This document shows, in pieces, positions 23,201 to 35,300 of a stretch of DNA of 64,000 nucleotides. Source of the DNA: Cavia porcellus (Eukaryota > Chordata > Mammalia > Rodentia > Caviidae); NCBI RefSeq assembly GCF_034190915.1, contig NW_026947484.1, positions 136,870,982 through 136,934,981 on the forward strand. Direction: 5' to 3'. The notes below the pieces were generated by a model that ran no database searches, was not told the origin of the DNA, and saw only the letters and a program-made list of their open reading frames with translations. The stretch's first letter is position 1, and every line of letters begins with the position of its first letter. The position numbers and the translations under genes were made by a program.

Positions 23201-26200
23201 TTTGCTTACCACAGCTGCCCCTGAGTATCCCTGGGCAGACTATATCCCTAAGAATAGTCAAGGATGCTATATGAGCTTTGCACCCACATGAGGGCACGCT
23301 GTGGGTAGACAGAAAGGGTCATAGAGGCACCTAGACAGTATATCTTGCAGACAGGTCCCCTCAGTGAGTCCCAGTCCCATAAAGTCTCTGCAGGAAGCCC
23401 TCTGGCTCCAAAAGGCTGAACTCTCTGTTCTTACCTGGCTGTTTCACGGTGACTTCTGTGCGGCCCGAGACCTCCTCTGCCAACTTATACCAGGCATAGT
23501 TGGGGCTGAGCAGCCATTCCTCCACATGGCAGTAGTAGCTGCCACTGTCACTGACCTCGGCTCTCTGGACCGTGAGGCTAAATAGGCCGCCAGCCACATG
23601 CCGCTCAAACTGCAGCCGGGGTCGCAGGCCCTCCTCCTCAGCGTAGGTGCCGTACTCGAAGGTGGAGCTGTGTGTGGTTTTGAGGATGAGTTTGCCATCA
23701 GCGTCAGAAGGCTTGTGCACGTACCAGAGCACGGCAAAGTGCGAGTTCTGGCTGGTCTGAGACTTGACGGAGCAGTTCAGCTGAATGGGCCTGTTTTCCA
23801 CCAGGGTGAGTGTTCTCTTTGACTTGCTTACCTGCAGCTTTGTCACTGTGAAAGGATGGGACATGGTTCAGAAGAACTGCCACACACTCCAGAAAATATG
23901 GACCACCCTAAACCTTATTTCTGGGCTTCAAGCTTGACTCAGTCCAGCACAGCTCCTAGGGGTCTTGCCATTAACGAGCTTCTTCCAAAACACAGTTTGG
24001 TGTAAGGACACTCTTCCATCTGCCTCTTTTTTGCCATGCCCCAGGATTAGGCTCTGTTCACCTCTCCTTGTCCCCTGCCAACTCTCCCTTCCAAGGTCTG
24101 CCCACATCCTGTCCCTGCATAAAACGTTTAACAGCTCCCAACTACCTACAGATTCTAAAGGAAAAAAATTTCTTTTCCCAGCAAAAAGGCCCACCATGCT
24201 GAGTATGATGGTACATGTTTGTGCTCCTGGCACTTGGGAAGCTGATGCAGGACTGCCTGAAATTCAAGGCCAATCTAGGCTACATAGTGAGTTTGAAGCC
24301 AGTCTGAACTGGCAAGACCCTGCTTAAGAAAGAAAAAACAAAAATGGTCCATTAGAACCTGACCCCTGTCCAACTGTCCCCACTCATCTCCCCCACTTGT
24401 CCCCAGGCAGTTCCCCCTGAGTTTGGCTTCTGTCCCTGCTGTCCTCTCTGCATGTCTCCCCTGCCATCTCCCCATCTGGACCTTCACTCATCTTCTCATC
24501 CCTCCTCCTCCCCACCTCGCAGGATGAGAGGGCCTTCCTCAGCACACTCAGAAGACTGCAGCCTGTTTTTCCTCACCTCTCTTCTTCCTGAGCTGTGAGG
24601 TCCTCAGGACCCAAATCAAGCATATTCTACTCAATCAACCAGTACTTCTGAGGACCTGCCCTCCTTCCCGCAGGCTGTGAAGTGCTGGGTTTCCCCATGC
24701 AGCTCATACCCATCCTCATCGACACACTCCAAGGGCCTACACTTCAGACAGGGCTTCCTCGGCATTTGCTGAAACACATGTCTGAGTGGGCAAGCCAGTG
24801 AGAGAGGGCTGTGGGGTACTGCAACAGTGTTAGATGAGGCAGAGGCTGAACTTCAGGCCTAGAGGGCGGCTGAAGAGATGCGATGGGCTCCAGGACAGAG
24901 CAGAGCTAACGCAGGTTCCCTTCCCCTCACCGTTCTGTTCCCAAACAGCAGGAGTACAGACTCCAGGGTGCCACCCTAGCTGCTAATTGCCGATGATGTT
25001 CACCTTAAGGTGGCAAGAAGCCAAGCTCTAATAAAATATATCTTATTGAGGTAATCTGAGATCCTACTCACTCCATTATTATTCTCAGCTCTGCTTTCCC
25101 CTATCTATCTTCCTCTCCCTTTCTAAAAAATAAAGGGAAAAAGGAAAAACAAAGAATTGTTAAGTGTCTCTCCTCCGGGCACTGATAGTGCAAACACCGT
25201 TCCGCCCCCATCCTCTTCTTTATACTTTAAGTTTTCGCCACTTGCCACCTGGGAGAGAACTTAAGAGCAAGGTATAGACCCGTACAAGGTGAGCCACCTG
25301 GGTTTCCTGCAGCAGGAGGGCATGTGGGTTGGCCCTGGCTGGTCTCCAGCACCCTGCTGAGCAGTCTCTGGTTTCTCTCTCTCTTTTTTTTTTTTTTTTT
25401 TTTTTTTTTTGTCTTTTTCTTTTTTATCAGTACCGGGGATCGAATTCAGGACTGCCTGCTTGCGAGGCAGGCGCTTATGCTGCTGAGCTAAGTCCCCAGC
25501 CCAAGTCTCTGGTTTCTTAAAGTCTAGTCTAGCTGCAAGAGTAGAAACTGCATCCAGACACAAACAGCACTGAGCTGTCTGCTCCCAACCCTGAAGGTCC
25601 CTGGCCAGCCAGCTTTATGCATGCAAAGACAACCCCCAGGTTTGAATACCAGATGTTAAGGAATTCAAACTTTTGAAACCCATATACTGCCACTCAATTC
25701 CCCAGTACCGAACAAATGTTCTGAATGGCTGTGAGCTTTGGGAAGCTAGTGTGTGGCCCACATCCAGAGCCATTACTGAAGACCAAAAACCGTCTGAGGA
25801 TGCAGCTCCTGGTGTGAAACTGGACTTCCTCTTCATGAGGACTGCCCAGCTCATACTCCACAGACCTTCTCAAATCAGGGAGAAAACCCCAAATAGAGAA
25901 ACCCTCATCCCTCTGTTATCATCTTTTTTGTTAACAAGCCCCACCCTCTCCCTTCTTTTTCAAAGGCAGAACCTCCTCCGTGGCATGCTGAGAACCCAGG
26001 ACAGGGTTTGCCATGAAGCTCCCAATCCTTGGAAATTGGACTTGAGTTAGCTTGGCAGTCAACTTTTCTGAGTGGATTCCTGTCACACTTGAAACCACCG
26101 CTCCCTTTTCATCCCTTTCCACCCCATTCACCAATGCAAATGATATCTCTATCTGTGCAAATGATACCACCTGAATTATCTGGTTCTCGGCCAAAAAGGG

Positions 26201-29200
26201 AAAAAAATAAATAAATAAAAAACTGGGTTGTTCAGTATAGAGTAGAAAGAGCTTTAAAATGTATTATTAATTGGGGCCAGATTATTTTTGCAACTGTTAC
26301 TAAGGAAACCTCAATTGCTATAGTAACTGCATATGTTAAACTGGAATCCTATGACTCAACTTTAATTCAGTCACATGGTCTGAGAATGAGAATTCAAGGA
26401 AGAGAGATGTTTCAAAGCATTTCCATTTTTTTCCCCTTCCCATGTCAAAATATTGTGAAGTGTTGAGAAGCTTAAAAAAGAGGCACTTTTAAAATTTGGT
26501 GCATGTCTGACAGGTGGGCAAGAGGTCAACTCTTACCCTACTCTGAATTTCCTCCCACATGGCAAGGACAAGGAGAATCGTTCCTGGAGCCAGGGAGACC
26601 TGAGATGCTGTAGCTAATTAGGAAGCACTCGTGTGCCCTGCCACAGGACTGCCCTGGGCGGTGTAGTCTGAGTGCCTCACCTCACTGCATAGTTGGTGAG
26701 CAAAGGCTGCTCAAGGACCAAAGGTGTTTCCATTTGCAAAATGAACACAGTAATAGTGATAATAGCAGTATTCAGCTCATTAGGAGTGTTCCGCAGATTA
26801 AAGCAATAGTGTATACGAAGCTCAGCACAAAGCCTGGTATATAACCAACACTGAGTAAATTTTAGCTACTTTCATTCTCCTTTTTGGTTTCTCTGCCTGG
26901 TCCCAAGTTCAAAGCTCACAATAGGGAACTGTCATACATAACTGGCAATGCTACTTCTAAAGGTGCTGCCATAGATCAGCAACAGGGAATCAGCTGTGAG
27001 TATGTGAGAAATGTAGGCTGTTAGGTCCATTAAGTCAGAATCTGCACTTTAACAAGTCCCCCAGGGGACTCAGATGTGTCCAAAAGCTTGAGAAACCCTG
27101 GACTTTGCTGCATCAATGCATGGACTTAGGCAATAAATGCAGAGGTGAAAGTAAAGATGTTCAGAATTGAAGCTTAGTTAATCCCTGACAGTGAGTCAGC
27201 AGGAGGAAAAAAGAATCCAGCAAGAGGCACAAAGAAAGGTCAGAGAAGCTGGCAGGCGATGCCTTAACTGGATACCAGTGCTGCCTGCCCGGGCCACTCC
27301 CATGATTTGTAAAAACGGCCCTTTCTTTCTGCAGCAGGGCAGTTTCCTTCCCAGGCTTTCAATTACTGCTTAGCTGTGGTTGGCAGTACAGGACATGCTT
27401 TGCGTTAGAAGCCAGGACACGGTGATATGAAGGGGAAGACAGGATGCAGGAACCCAGCAACCAAGACGAGCAGATGCTTTAGCAGCCAACCTACCACCCT
27501 CCCGGTCCCACTCTGTGTGTGCTCTTCTCATGCAAAACACATTTATTCCATCAATAAAGGATTCTACTAAACTCCAGTACTTGTTGCCATCTACTAAAAT
27601 AATTTTTAAAGGTCTTCCTGCAAAAATTCTAGGGCTCTCAAGGGCAAGGATTCTGCCCAATAATAGTTAAACAAGTTAATAAATGAGTCGCCAAATAAAT
27701 TAATCCTTCTAAAAGAAGTACAATCAATTTTTTTACTATGATAGAAGGGAGAGGACATTCCAAAAAGCCATGACCTCTGAGCTAGGTACTAAGACACAAA
27801 TGAGGAGGTAGAGAAGCAAAAGTGAGAAGGAATCACACGGAAGAGCCAAGCTGACCTTTCTGTGCACTACACTCAGGAAAGAGCAAGCTGTCAGATCTGC
27901 TAGATGAAGTTAAAAAGCCAAGCTTAGCCAGACTGGAGGGACCCTGAGTTTATGCTTGATCTGGTCCATCTGTGGCTCTCAGGGTGATATCCATGGCTCT
28001 GTAGCACAGGTTCCTTTGGGATCTACTGAGGAAAAAGCTCCAGGGGAGAAGCCCAGCTGCCCACAGGTTCTCCAGCCCTCCAAGGAAGTCTGTTCTTGAA
28101 GTCCGAGAAGCCACAGGTGTGGAGATGAAGCCACAGGTAGTCACCAGGAACCTGCAGGTGCCAGTTTCTGTACAGTGGTGGGAGCAGAAGGCAGTGGGTA
28201 GCCAGGGAGGAGAGCTGGACAGTGAGGAGTAGAAGAGGAGAGGAAGACACTGTGCTTAGTACCAGACAGCTGACAGCAATTTCAGGGATGGAGGAGGCAG
28301 GGAAGGGAAGCAAGTCAACCAAGAGACTGGAGACCAGCTGGGAATACTCCCTTAGTTTCAGGAATGCAGACAGCAAAAGCATCTCCCTTTCCTGCAATTA
28401 CTATGCCTTAGGACTTCTATGTTCTTAACTCTACAGGGCTCCTTGCTCTTCTCTCTCTGTACAGCTATGAGTTATCTGAACCCTTAATAATTCCTTCTCC
28501 AATGGTTATAACTGGATTTTTTTTTTTTTTTGTCTTTTTCGGTACCGGGGATTGAACTCACGACTGCCTGCTTGCAAGGCAGGCAATTATGCCGCTGAGC
28601 TAAACCTCCAGCCCCCCAATGGTTATAACTGGCCTGCCGGTGAGGCGTTTGGGTTCCAACCTTAGCCACAGCAAGGGACATCTTTATAAGAGGCAAATAG
28701 GAAGGAGCACTTCATTTTATTTCCTTTTTAATTTTTTTTTGCTTTTTGAAAAAGGGTCTTGCTCTGTGGCCTCAAACTCATGGTGATCCTCCAGAGTGCT
28801 GTGATTATAGGCATGTGCCACCTCGTCCAGCTGGAGCACCTTACTTTCAAGTACAGAGAAAGCTCCCCACTTCACAGCTCACCACAGCAGTTCTCAATAG
28901 GGTGCCCCCAACAAAAGATGAAGAACTATCTGGGAAAACTATGTGCCTTGTGACTTTCAAATGACGTTCACATGGGTGGGAAATTCTGTTTCTTGAGCCT
29001 AGAATATAGTTTTATTTTTTTAGAAGTGCAACTACTTTGGACATGGTTTTAGTATATGGCAGGTCAATCGAGAGAGGGTTTTCCTTGTTCCATCAGAGCA
29101 CAGGTGGCACTTCAGAGACCCTGGCCCCCAGCAGTGCTGCCTGGGGCACAGGTCTGTAGCACTCCGTAATGAGGAGCAGCAGCCAGCACGTGAGACCACA

Positions 29201-32200
29201 TTTGCCAGCGCGAGCGCTCACTCTCACTCGAGCACTGACACACTTAAGCACACTATCGTGCTTTAAACTACACTCTGTCTCTTTCTGCGGCACTGGGGGC
29301 CACTCACATGCTGGGCAAGTGCTCCCTCACTGAGCTGTATCTTCAGCCCTGAAATGTATTATTTTAGTTTGAACTACTTTGTGAAAAAAATCCTCCTTTA
29401 TACTACCAATAAAACAATACAATAATTTTTAAAGATTGTATGATTAGGAAAGTTATATTGCCTATGAATTTCATTTCAAGATAGTAAAGGGAGTATTACA
29501 AATTGTTATTAAAAAGCAATATGTGATCTTGTATGATCTAAAGTTCTAATTTTCTGTTTAGGGCACTGTTATTTATTTATGAACTTTTCTATAGCTCCTT
29601 CTTCATGCTTAGGTCTATTCTTTTGTTTGTGTACAGCACTAGGTACTCAATCTAGTGTCTTCCCAATGAACTATATCCCTAGCTACTCCCCTCTTTTACT
29701 GCTTTGTTTTGTTTTGTTTTATTTAAATTTTGAGACAGGACCTCTCTAAGTTGCCTGGGCTGGGCTTGCACTTTCAATCTTCCTGCCTCAGCCTCCCAGA
29801 GTACTGGGATTGTAGGTGTGTGTCACAACGCCTGACTACTCAACACTATTCTAAGCACTTTATAAATATTAACTATTTGGTCCTCATGTGTTCTATGAAA
29901 TAAAATATTACCCCCCACCTTAACAGAGTTGCCTGCCTGAGGTTGCATCTGTGGTACAGCTAGAATTCCCACCCAGCCCACCTGCTCTGCCCTTGTGTTT
30001 AGTCACGATGCCTGGCAATGCCCTGTGCTTGTGTGTGCTCATTCCTTTTGCTGGCTTTGCCACCACATCTATGAAACCTTACTGCACTCCTCTGTGCACA
30101 GCCTGCCACCTCTTTTAGGCAGTCCACAAAGCAGCAGAAAGGGGCAAGCTGCTGGCTTCTATAACACAACCATCTCTGAAGCCTCAGCACCCAGCAAGTA
30201 CCTGATGCAGAGCAGATGCTCAAACATCAATGCAGAGAGATAGACAGACAGACCAAAGGACTGGACAAGGTGAAAGAAGCACAGACTTGAATGTGGAAAC
30301 ACCTAACTTGGGGACACCTGACACACCTGACCCTGCCTTCTCTGTGTGCAGACCGAGTAGTGACCTTTCTGATTGACACCAATAACAAGTGTCATTGTGA
30401 CAACAAGGATTTTGGCCGGGAAGAGGGCTGGGACTTCCTCTTAGGGTTTCTGTGCTCTTGTTTACTCTGTCTCTACACAGACAACAGGCAGAAGCCACTG
30501 GGATGGAAATCCCGGAAGAAAGCAGGGCCCACTACTCTGAGGGATGGGGCAGCCAGCTACCTTGTGCACTGTGACAAGGAGGGCCAGTGTTCACATGCAC
30601 TGGACTCATGTAAGTCAAAGAAAAAGCCCTCAGCTAAACCAATCTGCAAGGTCAGCAGCAATAGGAAAGAGAAGAAAACGAATTTGGCAACATCGAGAGG
30701 GTATTAAATATTCATCCTGACTACCCATCAGTACAATCCCAACAGAATACACCCACTGACAAGGTGGCTCTCCACCACCGGAGGCCGTCCTCCTGGAAGC
30801 TTGTTTATTGCTTTGTCAATTTTAATGTGCAATATTTAATAGCCAGACCAAGATATGGTCATAAACATTTGGCAAATGAGTGCTGACATTTCCCTTATTG
30901 TGTCTGTATTTAGTAATGTGTAATTAGAGGGTGTCTTTGGAACTAAAGAAAAGCATAAGGAAACAAAGTGATACTTCACAATTAAAAGAGGAAAAAATTG
31001 ATTAAGTATAGAGCATGTTGGACTGCCTGAAAGTCTTCCCAAATGTCTCCTGGGGGTCACACTGTGCATCAATGGGAGTAAGACTAGGCTAAATCAATGA
31101 CAATAAAGGAGGGAGGGCATTCGTTTCTTCAAGATTTCCTTGGGGATGTGCACACAGAAGAGGAAGCATGCATACAGAATGTCAACAACAGATCTATGGC
31201 AAGTCAAGTCTAACTGGGATTCTACAGAATTAAATTCTTAAGATGTGGTCAGGCTCAGCAGGTGGCTCTGGCAGGGCGCAGCCTGGGCAGTGACCACACA
31301 GACCACACAGCACCTTGGTGAGAGACAATACATTACTGCAGTGGAAGCTGATGGAACACAGACGGGTCCTAGGTTTCTCATTGATTTTTTTAGAGAAGAA
31401 CATTTGACAAATAAATCTTGAAATGGGTGACAGGGTCATTTCTAACAATCCATGTTTTGAGGAGAAGGGTATGCAGAAACAGTGAAGAGACAGGCACTGT
31501 TTGAGGTTCTGGTAGCCCCAAGTCTCACAGCCACCTTATGGCAGGAGTTAAGGGAAATAAAGAAGTTCAACGAGTCACAAGTTAAACTTTAATGCTCTTG
31601 GCAACCTGTGTGTTGAGGAACTTTGTAACCCAACTTCTATAAAATTTAAGGACCAGGAAATCAGGGGGCTAAGCCAAATGGAGGAGGCCTTATATATATA
31701 CATCATGCTAAGGTGTAGCTCAGTGGTACAGCATGTGCCTAGCATGTAACATGTCCTGCATTCAATCTCCAGTGCACGCACACGCATGTACACACACACA
31801 CACACACATATACATGCACGCATGCATGGTACCAAAAGATTCCTGAGGGAAAAAATTAATCAAGAATACGGTAGTATGTTTAGAAAGTTCCTATTAAAAT
31901 AAAATTAAGAACTTGTTCTCTGGAGTCAAATTGAAACCTGGGTTTGCCAGTTGTTACAGATCACTGCACAATTTATTTAATCTCAGGGCAGTGTTCTGAT
32001 CTATACCTTAGGTGGGGTGGTACCCTCTCAGACACTGCACAGAATTAGTAAGAAAGAATCAATTAAGTTATAAAATCAGAACATTCAGGGTTGTGATGGT
32101 CACACAAGAAATGCTGAATAATTATTAGGAATCACTGATGTAGCTACTGCTATTACTAAAAGTCCCAACAGCACTAAGACTCTCCTATACCAGTGACTTA

Positions 32201-32290
32201 CTACTACAGGACCTACTACATGAACGCAGAAGGAATAATTTCCTTCTCATAATAGGCCTCATAATGGGTCAAAATCTCCCTATACCAACT

Positions 32291-32339
<49 letters not shown>

Positions 32340-35300
32340 TACTGGAGATTGAATCCAGGGTCTTGCACGAGCTAAGCAAGTACTCTTACTACCGAGCTAC
32401 AGCCCAGGCCCCACAACTATTCTTTAATAAGGTGTAGATAGGTTCAAATTCCAGCCTCCTTACTACGTGTTGCGCTGACTTGGGCAAATTAGAACCTTTG
32501 AGCCTCTGACACTTCATTTATTAGACAGAAATGCAATACCTGTCTAATAAGCTGGCCAATACCTGGCCAGCTTTCTCATGGCTGAAACAAAAATATCTGA
32601 TACCCATAACTTAAAGAAGGAAAGTTTTATTTCAGCACGAAGTCTTCAGAGAATTTAGTACATGGTTGGTTGGCTTCAAGGCAGAAAGTTATTGTGAAAA
32701 AACAGTTCAACCATGGCAGCCAGCACAGACAGTGAAAGGAGAACCCAGGGAGGAAGATATACCTTCCAGAGGCCTCAGTGACCAGCCCCCTCTACCCACC
32801 GCACCCCACCCACAGTCCCAGTCAGTGGTGAACCAACTGATGAGTAGGGCACCTTCATGCCCAATCACCTTCCACGCATATGGGACTTGTAGGGGACATA
32901 CTACATTTACACCATAACACTTCTTCTTAAGGTCTCAGTGAAGACTATTTAGATACTCAATGTCTAAAAGACTGTCTCCACTCCTCATGTATTTTTCTAC
33001 CTCTACATTTTTTAAAGTGAAAGCACCAGTACAATCAATGGATCTAGGGAAAAGGAGAGAAATGGACCTAAAGCTCTCTGGAAAATATGAAGTGCTAGGC
33101 TCATCAATATTCAATAAAGGGAAGACAGCAACACCAAAGGGACGCACTCTCCCTGGTGTGCCTGGCACTCTGGACTCCTATGCAGCCTCAAGCTCCCACC
33201 TTTAGTTCTTTCCATCCTCCAGAGCACCAGAAGACTGTGTTACTATGTCCCTTTAAGCAGAGGCCTCATCATACTCTGCGCCCAATGAAGTGCCAAAGTC
33301 TTCTATGCCAACCAGAGGTCATTCTCTTTACAGCGAAAACACAAATAGAAACTAACCCCACACACATGGATCATGAAGGTAGACTTGAATCTGGGGCCTC
33401 TGAGCTCTCCAGCTATTTTTCTGCTAGGAAGCAATAATATGGTATAATAGAAAATACAGACGTCAGAGACCCAGGCTCCACGTTCAATTTAAATCTCAGT
33501 TCTTCTGCTTAACTAAAAATTTAGCCTCTGCCAAAAGCTCCAGCCACTGTGAGACTCTGTTTCCTCACAGCAAAACTAGGACAGAGATATCCACATTATC
33601 AGATTGTTGGAGGAATTTTAAAAGTACACAAGTGCTGAGCACAAAACCTGACACCCACTTCACAAATTTTTTTCCTCTTCAACCTTTAGTACTATTGTAA
33701 AATAATCAGAATCCAAATGGCAGTCTTCAATGAATTCATTCCATATCTGTCCCTTAGGTGCTCTAGTCTTAGATTCCAAGTAGTACAAGAAACAAGCAAA
33801 TATTGCTTTATTCAAAAAGGCAATAACAGGCAAGGCCTTGCGGTCAGCATCTCCTCTGTCTTCAACTACTGCAGAACCACGTGACAGCCAGTGCTGCTCA
33901 GGACATCAACCCTGAGTGACAGAGGAGACAACACAAGGCACAATCATGATCTCAGTGTTCTACTTAATAAGGTTCGCAAGTGGGGGCTTCAGCATCTTCC
34001 ACAACAAGGGCTCCCATCAAATGGGGTATCTGCCTAAGCCTCCATTAACCTGCAAACCCTCTTAAAAACAGCTGTTACTCCTAAAATTATATTGGTCTGG
34101 GTCAGGCTCTAAGCCAAAAATAGTGTTATCATTTATAAAACTTGTTTCAAAACTGCTAAAGAACAGGCCTCTCTCCAGGGGTCAGAAAACAGGAAGGATA
34201 AACTCAGACATTACTGTGATTTAACCTTACGTTGCTGAAAAAAACCCCGTGGCCATCTAAAGTCAGCTAGTGGACCAGACTAGGTATTAATCATAGCTGT
34301 TAGTGGGCAAAGCTAACATCCTTTATGCAGTGGGTTCAAACCATCTTTGCAAAATAAGTAGGTCAGAAAGTCAGAAAAAACTTTGCAAAGTCTAACCTTT
34401 GCTACTCACTGTGGGAAACCTGTTCTGTCCCGCACATAGGCTGGGCAACAGAGGGATGCAGAAGCCTATAGCTGGGCTCTGCCTCTACCAGCTTCTAGTC
34501 TAACAGATACAAGGACATCCTCAGACGAAAACCTCGAGTACTGTGTACTGAACTGCTCCAGCACGTAGGAGAAGTATCCACTGGTTTGTGCAGGAAGCCT
34601 CCCTGGAGCAGTGCCTCTTTCTGTCCACCTTCAGAGAAGAAAGGAACTAAATTTAGCTATGTGGACAGGTCCCTGAGTCAAGGAGACAGTGTAGGAGGAT
34701 AAAGACCAGAAGGGTCAAATCCTGTCCCTACCACTAACTAGCTTCATCCTTCCTGGGGCTATGAAATTCTGATAAAATAACCTGAGCACAAAGCAGATGC
34801 TCAATAAGGGTCCGCTGTCTTTTTTTTTTCCATTGAATCTCCTTGTCTATAGACATGCAAAAATGATATCTCTTTCATATAATTTTCATGTAATTATTGA
34901 AAGGATGAGAAGAGATGAGGTTAAGTACAGACATAACTTTGCACAAAATAACTGGCCAGCACATGCCATAATGTCAATATCTTAACACAAACAGACAGCC
35001 GGACGGATGGATGGACGGACACACACACACACACACACAGGCTAGAAAGTTGTTCTAGATTGACACAGAACAACTAAATGTAATGTGTGATCCCTGACTG
35101 AATCCTGGTAGGGAGTTAAAAAAAAGCTACAAAGAATATTACTGGGCCCATTAGAGAAATGCAGGTAATGGGACTATACTAATGTTGGACTCCTGGACTC
35201 TGATAATGGTGTTGTGGGTGGGCAGGACAATATCCTGTTCCCCAGAGTTAGATAGTGAATATTCAGGGAGTGTCGCAATGTCCACAAGTCTCTCAAATGG

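Larger units (their letters stand above)
20385..23434 (-). other. IGSF3: IGSF3 intron, Ig6 to Ig7
   Basis: 3.05 kb, phase 1. Contains L1M-like 3' UTR sequence around 21100-21400 ending in an A-run, and an antisense L2 end at 22380-22760. The rest is unassigned. Confidence 0.9.

Noticed and set aside
25381..25502. ID elements as functional tRNA-Ala genes
   Set aside because: A and B boxes are present but the sequence does not fold as a complete tRNA and ends in a retroposon A-tail with target-site duplications.
28711..28722. Plus-strand GAGCACTTCATT, whose complement begins like ATGAAGTGC of the human signal exon
   Set aside because: It lies in the intron between Ig5 and Ig6, downstream of Ig1, so it cannot be the first coding exon; chance match.
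30291..30707. 138-codon plus-strand frame with a Cys-rich hydrophobic stretch
   Set aside because: No family recognised, lies antisense in an intron, and lacks splice or promoter context.
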